A DNA stretch of 64,000 nt from CAZQXD01 sp964597315 (GTDB taxonomy: Bacteria > Pseudomonadota > Gammaproteobacteria > Competibacterales > Competibacteraceae): the NCBI GenBank assembly GCA_964597315.1, contig CAZQXD010000017.1, forward strand, positions 1 through 64,000. The letters run 5' to 3'. Shown piece by piece: positions 8,566 to 15,598 of this stretch. The notes under the pieces were generated by a model. It was given only the letters and a program-made list of their open reading frames with translations. It made no database searches and was not told where the DNA came from. The position numbers and the translations under genes were made by a program. Each line of letters starts with the position of its first letter. Position 1 is the stretch's first letter.

Positions 8566-8925
8566 ATGAGTCATAGCAAACAAGGCGCGATACACGGCGC
8601 TTCGGCCAATCTTGCTGACGATGACGATTTTCTCATCACCCGGGATGAAGACATCGAGCGGGCTTCCCGCTCCCTAAAGGCCATGTCCCACCCCTTGCGA
8701 CTCAAAATACTCTGCACTTTGGGCAACCAAGAAGTCAGCGTCCAAGACATCGTCGAGCATGTGGGCACCTCCCAGAGTAATATCTCCCAACATCTGGCCA
8801 TCTTGAGGGATAAGGGTATTCTCGCTTCCCGCAAGGATGCCAACCGCGTCTATTATCGGGTCGGCGATGCCCGCACCCTACGGCTCATCGGTATGATGCG
8901 CGAGGTGTTTTGTCACCACGGCTGA
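8566..8925 (+). CDS. ArsR-family repressor with a SqrR/BigR-like cysteine pair
   Basis: Winged-helix repressor of 119 residues. The helix-turn-helix is VQDIVEHVGTSQSNISQHLA and the wing is ASRKDANRVYYRVGD. It lacks the metal-binding ELCVCD motif of arsenic sensors. It has exactly two widely spaced cysteines, Cys50 (LRLKILCTLGN) and Cys116 (REVFCHHG). The 66-residue spacing and the motif positions are those of the sulfide/persulfide sensors SqrR and BigR, which form a polysulfide bridge between these cysteines. The next gene is a membrane-bound rhodanese, which fits a sulfane-sulfur role. The sensing role is inferred; the DNA-binding family is certain. Confidence 0.85.
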   Translation: MSHSKQGAIHGASANLADDDDFLITRDEDIERASRSLKAMSHPLRLKILCTLGNQEVSVQDIVEHVGTSQSNISQHLAILRDKGILASRKDANRVYYRVGDARTLRLIGMMREVFCHHG

Positions 8926-8999
8926 CCACTCTCGGCTATGGACAAACAACGTCGTGTGGTATTTTTGCCCATCTCTTTAGTCGGCCCGACACTCTATCT

Positions 9000-9428
9000 A
9001 TGGACACCTACATCGATTTCATCATTAAAAACTGGTATTTATTCGCGGCGCTGGTGGCTATTCTCGGCCTACTGATCGGCGGTGAACTACTGCGGAAGCT
9101 CCGTGGCGTGGCCGCGTTAAGCCCCGCCCAGGCCCTGCAACTGATTAACGATCAGGAGGCCGTGATACTGGATACCCGGGATATCGGCGAGTACAAGGCA
9201 GGGCATATTCCCAACGCCCGCCATGTCTCCCTGGACACCATCAAAAATCGCCCGGGCGAATTGGAGAAGCTCAAGAACCGTCCGGTCATCGTTTATTGCC
9301 GTACTGGCGCTACCTCCACCGCCACCGGCGCCAAGCTCAAGAAATCCGGCTTCGAGCAGGTGCATCATCTGGCCGGCGGCATTGCCGCCTGGGAAAGCGC
9401 CAACCTGCCCATCAGCAAAAAAAAATAG
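9000..9428 (+). CDS. Membrane-anchored rhodanese-like sulfurtransferase (YibN type)
   Basis: A 142-residue protein with one N-terminal membrane helix (about residues 12-30, NWYLFAALVAILGLLIGG) and one rhodanese domain whose catalytic Cys100 lies in VIVYCRTGATS. Rhodaneses carry and transfer sulfane sulfur. The ORF is open further upstream, but the ATG at 9000 gives the normal YibN layout. Order rhodanese-grxC-secB-gpsA is conserved in gammaproteobacteria; the ArsR gene 74 bases upstream is the less usual neighbour. Confidence 0.92.
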   Translation: MDTYIDFIIKNWYLFAALVAILGLLIGGELLRKLRGVAALSPAQALQLINDQEAVILDTRDIGEYKAGHIPNARHVSLDTIKNRPGELEKLKNRPVIVYCRTGATSTATGAKLKKSGFEQVHHLAGGIAAWESANLPISKKK

Positions 9429-9432
9429 CCCC

Positions 9433-9690
9433 ATGCCCAAAATCGTTATCTACGCCACCGCCTACTGCCCCTATTGCCGCTGGGCGCGGGCCCTGCTGGA
9501 TGGCAAGGGCGTGGACTATACGGTGCTGGACGTAGGCCGGGACCCCGCACTGTGGCGAGAGATGACCGAGCGCGGCAACCGCTCCACGGTACCGCAAATT
9601 TTTATCGACGATCATCATGTGGGCGGCTTCGATGACCTGTCCGCCCTAGACCAGCGCGGCGGCTTAGCCCCCCTGCTGAACGGGCATTGA
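9433..9690 (+). CDS. grxC: Glutaredoxin 3
   Basis: Glutathione-dependent thiol reductase of 85 residues (E. coli 83). The dithiol active site is CPYC at residues 12-15 (YATAYCPYCRWARALL) and the glutathione-binding TVPQIFIDDHHVGGFDDL follows. ATG at 9433 is chosen because it starts MPKIVIYATAYC directly in front of the active site; the longer open frame upstream overlaps the rhodanese gene. Only 4 bases separate it from the rhodanese stop. Confidence 0.96.
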   Translation: MPKIVIYATAYCPYCRWARALLDGKGVDYTVLDVGRDPALWREMTERGNRSTVPQIFIDDHHVGGFDDLSALDQRGGLAPLLNGH

Positions 9691-9777
9691 ACTCCCCCGG
9701 CCCCTGGAGCGGTGTCTATGGATCTTGGCGATCTTGCCCGGCGGGGCGTGGCAACTTCCCGACGCCAACCCTGCGGC

Positions 9778-9807
9778 TTTGCCATCCCCCCCCCACCCGG
9801 GTATACA
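9778..9807 (+). promoter_or_regulatory. Possible secB promoter
   Basis: TTTGCC (9778-9783) and TATACA (9802-9807) are separated by 18 bases, about 45 bases before the secB start, inside a 162-base gap after grxC. A run of nine C residues lies in the spacer. Match to consensus is moderate. Confidence 0.35.
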
Positions 9808-9852
9808 ATTCCTACCCGCAAACTCTTATCCACTATTGACCAAGGAACCTCC

Positions 9853-10368
9853 ATGAGTGACGAAACCGCCGCGGCGAATGCCGGGCAGGCCAATACCCAG
9901 CAACCGCAACAGCAGTTCGAGATTCAGAAGATCTACCTCAAAGACGTTTCCGTGGAGACCCCCAACTCTCCCCTGATCTTCACCGAACAATGGAAGCCGG
10001 AGGTGAACCTGCAACTCAACCATACCGCCAACGGCATCGCCGAACAGGTCCATGAGGTCGTCCTTACCCTGACGGTAACCGCCAAACAAGCCGATAAAAC
10101 GGCCTATTTGGTAGAGATTAAGCAGGCCGGCATTTTCGGCTTGCGGGGTTTTTCTGGCGACCAGTTGGGCGCCATGCTGGGGGCCTACTGCCCCAATATG
10201 CTGTTCCCTTATGCCCGGGAGGCCATCAGCTCCCTGATTCAGAAAAGCGGCTTCCCGCCCCTGCTGCTCAATCCAGTCAACTTTGACGCCCTTTATATGC
10301 AGCAACTGGCCCGGCAAAAAGCCGCCGCCCAAGACCAGCAGCAAGCGCCCAGCAACGGCGCCGCCTAA
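9853..10368 (+). CDS. secB: Protein-export chaperone SecB
   Basis: Cytoplasmic tetrameric chaperone that keeps preproteins unfolded and hands them to SecA. The 171-residue protein shows the family features FEIQKIYLKDVSVETPNSP, the beta-strand core, and GGxPP-type end GFPPLLLNPVNFDALYMQQ, followed by a Gln/Ala-rich acidic-poor tail. ATG at 9853 has AAGGA 7 bases upstream; the frame is open another 47 codons, but those are not SecB-like. gpsA follows after 10 bases, as in most gammaproteobacteria. Confidence 0.97.
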   Translation: MSDETAAANAGQANTQQPQQQFEIQKIYLKDVSVETPNSPLIFTEQWKPEVNLQLNHTANGIAEQVHEVVLTLTVTAKQADKTAYLVEIKQAGIFGLRGFSGDQLGAMLGAYCPNMLFPYAREAISSLIQKSGFPPLLLNPVNFDALYMQQLARQKAAAQDQQQAPSNGAA

Positions 10369-10378
10369 ATCGACCATC

Positions 10379-11383
10379 ATGGGCGTCCTGTCCACCGTCG
10401 CCGTATTGGGAGCCGGGTCTTGGGGCACTGCCCTAGCCTTATTGTTGGCCCGCAATCGCCATCCGACGCGGTTGTGGGGTCATGGGCCTCAACATTTGGA
10501 GGCCCTGACCCGGGAGCGGGAAAATCACCGTTATCTGCCGGGTATCGGCTTCCCGGAGCAATTGCAACCCCAGGCCGACCTGGCAACCGCCGTGGGCGGC
10601 GCCGATCTGGTGCTGGTTGTCGTACCCTCCCATGCCTACGGCCGGACCCTAAACCTGCTTAAGCCCCATCTATCTAAAACTGCGGGTCTGGCCTGGGCCA
10701 CCAAGGGTCTGGAGTCCGGCAGCGGTCGATTTTTGCACGAAGTGACCGAGGAGATACTGGGTCCCCGCCCGGCGGCCATCGTGTCCGGCCCCAGCTTCGC
10801 CAAGGAAGTAGCAGCGGGCATGCCCACAGCTATCACCGTGGCCGCCGCCGACCCAGGCCACGCCCAGCGGGTAGCGGACTGCCTGCACGGCAGCAGTTTC
10901 CGGGCTTACACTAGCGACGATGTGGTGGGGGTGGAGTTGGGCGGCGCCGTCAAGAATGTCCTGGCCATCGCCACCGGCATCTCCGATGGCTTGGGTTTCG
11001 GGGCCAACGCCCGAGCGGCGCTGATCACCCGGGGCCTGGCGGAGATGGTGCGCCTGGGACTGGCGGTGGGCGGCCGCAAAGAGACCTTCATGGGCCTGGC
11101 GGGCATGGGCGACTTGGTACTCACCTGCACCGATAATCAATCCCGCAATCGCCGTTTCGGTCTGGCCATCGGTCAGGGCCAATCCGCCGACCAGGCCCGT
11201 CAGGCCATCGGCCAAGTGGTGGAGGGCGCCGGCGCCACCCGGGAGGTGATGCTTCTGGCCCACCAGCATCGGGTGGAAATGCCCATCAGCGAGCAGGTGG
11301 ACCAGGTTTTACATCAGGGCCAGGGTCCCCGTCAGGCCGTGGAGGCCCTGCTGGCCCGAGGCCCCAAGGCCGAGGCCCTCTAG
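10379..11383 (+). CDS. gpsA: Glycerol-3-phosphate dehydrogenase [NAD(P)+]
   Basis: Makes sn-glycerol-3-phosphate from dihydroxyacetone phosphate for phospholipid synthesis. The 334-residue protein starts MGVLSTVAVLGAGSWGTALA, with the dinucleotide-binding GxGxxG, and contains the catalytic-lysine region GVELGGAVKNVLAIATG and the signature NARAALITRGLAEM. ATG at 10379 gives the standard length; upstream in-frame codons overlap secB. The gene ends 10 bases before the convergent dctM stop, with no visible terminator between them. Confidence 0.97.
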   Translation: MGVLSTVAVLGAGSWGTALALLLARNRHPTRLWGHGPQHLEALTRERENHRYLPGIGFPEQLQPQADLATAVGGADLVLVVVPSHAYGRTLNLLKPHLSKTAGLAWATKGLESGSGRFLHEVTEEILGPRPAAIVSGPSFAKEVAAGMPTAITVAAADPGHAQRVADCLHGSSFRAYTSDDVVGVELGGAVKNVLAIATGISDGLGFGANARAALITRGLAEMVRLGLAVGGRKETFMGLAGMGDLVLTCTDNQSRNRRFGLAIGQGQSADQARQAIGQVVEGAGATREVMLLAHQHRVEMPISEQVDQVLHQGQGPRQAVEALLARGPKAEAL

Positions 11384-11393
11384 GCAAGCTGGA

Positions 11394-12776
11394 TCAACCG
11401 TAGACCACCTCGGGCAGCCAGGTCGCCAGCCCCGGCAGCAAAGCCAGCAGCCCGAGCATGACCAACTGGATGACGATAAACGGCGCCACCCCCCGGTAGA
11501 TCTGCCCGGTGCTAATGGACTCCGGCGCCACCCCTCGCAGATAGAACAGGGCGAAGCCGAAAGGCGGGGTCAGGAAACTGGTCTGTAGGTTAATGGCAAT
11601 CATGATCCCCAGCCACACGGGGTCCAGGTCCATGGCCAGCAGCACCGGGCCGACAATGGGCACGACCACAAAGGTGATCTCGATAAAGTCCAGCACAAAG
11701 CCCAGCAGGAACATCACCAGCATCACTACCAGCACTGCCCCGAACACCCCCCCCGGCAGATTGTGAAGGATCTCGTGTACCGCGTCATCGCCCCCGAAAC
11801 CCCGGAACACCAGGGAGAACACCGAGGCGCCGACGAGGATAAAGAACACCATGCAGGTGACCTCGGTGGTGCCGCGCATCACCTCCAGCAAACGCTGGTA
11901 GGTGAACTGGCCTCGGGCCGCCGCCAGCACAATGGCCCCCACAGCCCCCACCGCCGCCGCCTCGGTGGGAGTGGCCAGGCCGCCAATGATGGAGCCTAAC
12001 ACCGCCATGATCAGTAGCAGGGGCGGAATCAGCACCTTGACGACCCGGCCCAAGAGTTCGGCCTGGCCAATGGCTGCCCGCTCCTCGGCGGGAATAGCCG
12101 GGGACGAGTCCGGCTTCAGCCAAGCCATCAGCACCAGATAGGTAATATACAACCCCACCAGCAGCAGCCCTGGGATCAACGCCCCTACGAATAAATCCCC
12201 CACCGATACCGTGTCCGGGGAGAAAATCCCCATATTGAGCTGGGCCTGCTGATAGGCGGTGCCCAGCACGTCGCCCAGCAATATCAGTACGATGGACGGC
12301 GGGATGATCTGGCCCAGGGTGCCCGAGGCACAGATGGTGCCACAGGATAAACTGGGGGAATATCCCCGGCGCACCATGGTGGGCAAGGACAGCAGGCCCA
12401 TGGTCACCACCGTGGCGCCGACGATGCCGGTGCTGGCGGCCAGCAGCATGCCCACCACGGTCACTGAAATCGCCAACCCACCCCGCAGGGGGCCGAACAG
12501 CATGGCCATGGTGTCCAGGAGTTGTTCGGCGATCCGAGAGCGCTCCAGCATGATGCCCATGAACACGAACAGGGGCACGGCCACCAGAGTTTCGTTGGTC
12601 ATGGTGCCATACAGGCGGTTGGGCATGGCCTCTAGAAAAGCCGGGTCGAACAGATCGAAGGCCAGCCCCAAAAAGGCAAAGGCCAAGGCGGTGCCGGACA
12701 GGGTCAGGGCCACGGGATAACCCGCCAACAACACCAGGCAAATGGTTAGGAACATCGCCAATGCCATCCATTCCAT
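11394..12776 (-). CDS. dctM: TRAP transporter large membrane subunit (DctM type)
   Basis: Sodium-coupled permease subunit of a tripartite ATP-independent transporter for organic acids. The 460-residue, very hydrophobic protein has about twelve membrane helices and family motifs such as NRLYGTMTNETLVAVPLFVF and the GxxxPPS stretch GQIIPPSIVLILLGD near the middle. It starts 3 bases after the dctQ stop. No dctP (solute-binding protein) gene is next to it, so the substrate cannot be inferred. Confidence 0.93.
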   Translation of the reverse strand: MEWMALAMFLTICLVLLAGYPVALTLSGTALAFAFLGLAFDLFDPAFLEAMPNRLYGTMTNETLVAVPLFVFMGIMLERSRIAEQLLDTMAMLFGPLRGGLAISVTVVGMLLAASTGIVGATVVTMGLLSLPTMVRRGYSPSLSCGTICASGTLGQIIPPSIVLILLGDVLGTAYQQAQLNMGIFSPDTVSVGDLFVGALIPGLLLVGLYITYLVLMAWLKPDSSPAIPAEERAAIGQAELLGRVVKVLIPPLLLIMAVLGSIIGGLATPTEAAAVGAVGAIVLAAARGQFTYQRLLEVMRGTTEVTCMVFFILVGASVFSLVFRGFGGDDAVHEILHNLPGGVFGAVLVVMLVMFLLGFVLDFIEITFVVVPIVGPVLLAMDLDPVWLGIMIAINLQTSFLTPPFGFALFYLRGVAPESISTGQIYRGVAPFIVIQLVMLGLLALLPGLATWLPEVVYG

Positions 12777-12779
12777 AGC

Positions 12780-13346
12780 TCAGACCTCCTCGGTGGTGGG
12801 ATGGGCGTCGGCCTGACGAGCGGGCGGGGTGTGACCGCCGATCACCAGCAAGCTACGCAACAGATCGGCGATGCCCTGGGCGAAAACCAGGGCTGGCATG
12901 ACGATAATCAGGGTTTTCAGCAGGTACACTCCGGGTATGCCGCCCGCCTCTCGGGACCCCTCGCGCAGGGACCAGGACACGCTCACATATTCCCAGGCGA
13001 TATAGAAAAGGAAGCCCATGGTGGGCATGAGCAACAGCAAGGTGCCGAATAGGTCCACCCAAGCTTTGGCCCGGGGACTCATCTCCCGGTAAAAAATATC
13101 CACCCGCACATGACCATCGTGCTTGAGGGTATAGGCGGCGGCGCCCAGAAACACCAGGGAGTGCATATACAAAATGGACTCCTGCATGGCGATCCAGCCC
13201 ATATTGAAGGCATAACGCAACACCACCACAAGAAACGTAACCAGAACCATGGCCAGGGTCAGCCAAGCCAGCACCCGTCCGGTCCACTCGCTGAAGCTAT
13301 CGATGGCGCCGCTGACCCGCGCCAGATTATTCATCGTGGGATTCAT
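12780..13346 (-). CDS. dctQ: TRAP transporter small membrane subunit (DctQ type)
   Basis: Four-helix membrane partner of DctM; it helps couple the periplasmic binding protein to the permease. Membrane helices include WLTLAMVLVTFLVVVLRYAF and LLLLMPTMGFLFYIAWEYV, and the motif HDGHVRVDIFY is typical of DctQ. The frame is open to 13469, but the start at 13346 (MNPTMNNLARVSG, with AAAGGT upstream) gives the normal 188 residues and avoids overlap with thrB. Confidence 0.9.
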   Translation of the reverse strand: MNPTMNNLARVSGAIDSFSEWTGRVLAWLTLAMVLVTFLVVVLRYAFNMGWIAMQESILYMHSLVFLGAAAYTLKHDGHVRVDIFYREMSPRAKAWVDLFGTLLLLMPTMGFLFYIAWEYVSVSWSLREGSREAGGIPGVYLLKTLIIVMPALVFAQGIADLLRSLLVIGGHTPPARQADAHPTTEEV

Positions 13347-13449
13347 TTGCCGAGACCTTTTTCTTATCGCCAGAGAGGACTTGCAGGGCGGCGCAGCTAC
13401 AGGCCCGCCTGTGATGGAGTGTAGCTGGCCCTGGCCCGCTTTGCCGGAC

Positions 13450-14400
13450 TCAGGGCAATAGCTTCGCAAGCTCCCGGTGAGCGTCCACCCGCTGGCGCAA
13501 GGCCCGCTCGAAGACCTCCGGGTCTTTGATCTGGGTGAGTTCCCCAGGCCGGGGGAACAGTTGATCCTGTAGCCGGGACAACCAGAAGCGCAGGCAGCCG
13601 GCCCGCAGCATCACCGGCCACAGCGCCCGCTCCGAACTCAGCAGTGGCCGCCATTCGTGATAGGCGGCCAGCAGGGCCGCAGCCTTCTCGGCCTCCAGGG
13701 AACCGTCGGCCCGACCGCACCAGTCGTTCACGGTCACCGCCACGTCGAACAACAGGGCGTCGTTGCAGGCGTAATAGAAGTCAATGATGCCGGTGAGCGT
13801 GTCACCCTCGAACAGGGCGTTGTCATGGAACAGGTCGGCGTGGATGACCCCGCGGGGCGGGTCGCTGTCCCGGTAGCGATTCTGGAAGGCCAGCTCCTGG
13901 CGCAACAGCCGAGCCGGGGACGGCGCCAGCAGCGGCAGCAGCCGCCGGGCCGTGACCTGCCACCAACGGGGACCCCGGGCGTTGTCCCGATGGCCCGCAA
14001 AGGCCCGCCCCTCTACATGCAAATGCCCCAATGCCTCGCCGATGGCCCGACACTGGGCCAGGCTGGGACTGGGCACACCGCGCCCGCGCAGGCGCCGCAC
14101 CAGGGCGGTGGGGCGATTTTTGAAGGTGCGCAGGTAATGGCCGTCCCGGTCCGGCAGAGGGTGGGCGCTGGGGACGCCATGTTCGGCCAGAAAGGCCATC
14201 AGGTCCAGATAATAAGGCAGATCCTCGTAGCCGATGGACTCGAACAGGGTGAGTACGAAGTCGCCGCCGGTGGTGGTGACGAAGTAATTGGTATTCTCGA
14301 TCCCCTCGCTGATCCCTCGGTAGTCCACCAGGCTGCCCACCTGGTATTCCAGCAGCAAGGTTTCCAGTTCCCAGGCTTCAACGCGTGTATAGACCGACAT
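13450..14400 (-). CDS. thrB: Homoserine kinase (aminoglycoside-kinase-like ThrB)
   Basis: Phosphorylates homoserine in threonine synthesis. This is the ThrB type related to choline and aminoglycoside kinases (about 316 residues), not the GHMP type of enterics. It begins MSVYTRVEAWELETLLLEY, has GISEGIENTNYFV near the N-terminus, the catalytic GVIHADLFHDNALF (HxDxxxxN) and the metal-binding GIIDFYYACNDALLFD. It follows a DUF2782 gene by 21 bases, a pairing common in gammaproteobacteria near polA. Confidence 0.95.
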   Translation of the reverse strand: MSVYTRVEAWELETLLLEYQVGSLVDYRGISEGIENTNYFVTTTGGDFVLTLFESIGYEDLPYYLDLMAFLAEHGVPSAHPLPDRDGHYLRTFKNRPTALVRRLRGRGVPSPSLAQCRAIGEALGHLHVEGRAFAGHRDNARGPRWWQVTARRLLPLLAPSPARLLRQELAFQNRYRDSDPPRGVIHADLFHDNALFEGDTLTGIIDFYYACNDALLFDVAVTVNDWCGRADGSLEAEKAAALLAAYHEWRPLLSSERALWPVMLRAGCLRFWLSRLQDQLFPRPGELTQIKDPEVFERALRQRVDAHRELAKLLP

Positions 14401-14421
14401 GGAGTACCAGGCTTAGGGGGT

Positions 14422-14751
14422 TTACCAACTGTAGATGACCCAGCCGGGCACCATGATGTTGTCGTGCAGGTCGTTGTAGCGCACATCCAGTTCACCGTCC
14501 CCGTCGGTATCGATCAGGTAATAGGCGATGCCCTTGTCGGGCTGCACCTTGACCATATACAGCCGACCGTTGACGCGGTACTCCTGGAGAATACCCCCTT
14601 CCCGGCGGATGATGGTCACCTCCGGCTCCACGATCCCCGACGCCCCATCGGGGGCGCCGTCCGGCACCGGTTGCAGTTCGGGGGGGGGCGGCGGCTGTTG
14701 CGCCACCGCTGCGGCGCACAGGCACAACAACAGGACGGGTAATAAACGCAT
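14422..14751 (-). CDS. DUF2782 family secreted small protein
   Basis: A 109-residue protein with a signal peptide (MRLLPVLLLCLCAAAVAQ), a Pro-rich linker and a compact domain with EPEVTIIRREGGILQEY and a C-terminal NDLHDNIMVPGWVIYSW, the hallmark of DUF2782. Function is unknown in the family. It is regularly found between polA and thrB, as here, in an apparent operon with the LOG gene (24 bases upstream) and thrB. Confidence 0.9.
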   Translation of the reverse strand: MRLLPVLLLCLCAAAVAQQPPPPPELQPVPDGAPDGASGIVEPEVTIIRREGGILQEYRVNGRLYMVKVQPDKGIAYYLIDTDGDGELDVRYNDLHDNIMVPGWVIYSW

Positions 14752-14775
14752 GGGGAATCCTCGGACCTTTTCGGC

Positions 14776-15501
14776 TTAGAGGTCCAGAAGGATTTCCTGT
14801 TCCTGAGCCGACGGGGAAAAACCCCGATTTTCATAGAAGTTGAAAATAGCATCTACCACGTCCTGGGGTTTGTCCAGGATCTGGAACAGACTCAGGTCGT
14901 CGGCATCAATGGCGCCCTGGGTCACCAGGGTGTTCTTGAACCAGTCGATCAGCCCCTCCCAGAACGGCCCGTGGACCAGAATCACCGGTATTCGCCGGGT
15001 TTTGCCGGTCTGGATCAGGGTGAGAATTTCCACCAGTTCGTCCAGGGTGCCAAAACCCCCGGGCAGCACCACATATGCCGAGGCGTATTTGACGAACATC
15101 ACCTTGCGGGAAAAAAAATGCCGGAACGTCAGGGAAATATCCTGATAGGGGTTGCCACTCTGCTCATGGGGAAGCTGGATGTTCAGGCCGATGCTGGGGG
15201 ACTTGCCATCGAAAGCCCCTTTGTTGGCGGCCTCCATGATTCCCGGGCCGCCGCCGCTGACCACGGAAAACCCCGCCTCGGACAAGGCCAGGGCGATCTG
15301 CTCGGCCAGGGTGTAATAGGGGTGCCCCGGGGGAGTGCGGGCCGAACCGAAAATACTCACCGAGGGCTTGATCCTGGCCAGGCGCTCGAAGCCCTCCACG
15401 AACTCCGCCATGATCTGGAAAATCTTCCAGGACTCTCGGGTCAGCATGGCGTCGTTGATAGGCGCCAGACCGGGATGGGAATACTTGTCGTCATCGAACA
15501 T
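14776..15501 (-). CDS. LOG-family protein (putative nucleotide 5'-monophosphate nucleosidase / phosphoribohydrolase)
   Basis: A 241-residue Rossmann-fold protein of the TIGR00730/LOG family. It has SIFGSARTPPG, GGGPGIMEAANKGA, and the diagnostic PGGxGTxxE motif as VLPGGFGTLDELVEI. LOG proteins cleave cytokinin or other nucleoside monophosphates to base plus ribose 5-phosphate. Which nucleotide this one uses cannot be told; bacterial relatives act in purine monophosphate turnover. It is divergent from polA, with 97 bases between the starts. Confidence 0.9.
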   Translation of the reverse strand: MFDDDKYSHPGLAPINDAMLTRESWKIFQIMAEFVEGFERLARIKPSVSIFGSARTPPGHPYYTLAEQIALALSEAGFSVVSGGGPGIMEAANKGAFDGKSPSIGLNIQLPHEQSGNPYQDISLTFRHFFSRKVMFVKYASAYVVLPGGFGTLDELVEILTLIQTGKTRRIPVILVHGPFWEGLIDWFKNTLVTQGAIDADDLSLFQILDKPQDVVDAIFNFYENRGFSPSAQEQEILLDL

Positions 15502-15598
15502 GGCTGACCTGCTGGACGGTTGCCGGAACGGCGCCGCCAGGAGGGCAACGCCTATGATAGTGTTAGACCCATAGTACGGAAAACAGGCGCCTTCTCCA

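Noticed and set aside
11785..12771. 328-codon frame in another phase of dctM
   Set aside because: Gly/His/Arg-rich, no family features; dctM motifs are intact in the real frame.
13657..14742. 361-codon plus-strand frame opposite thrB and DUF2782
   Set aside because: A GC-rich shadow frame; the minus strand carries clear ThrB and DUF2782 proteins.
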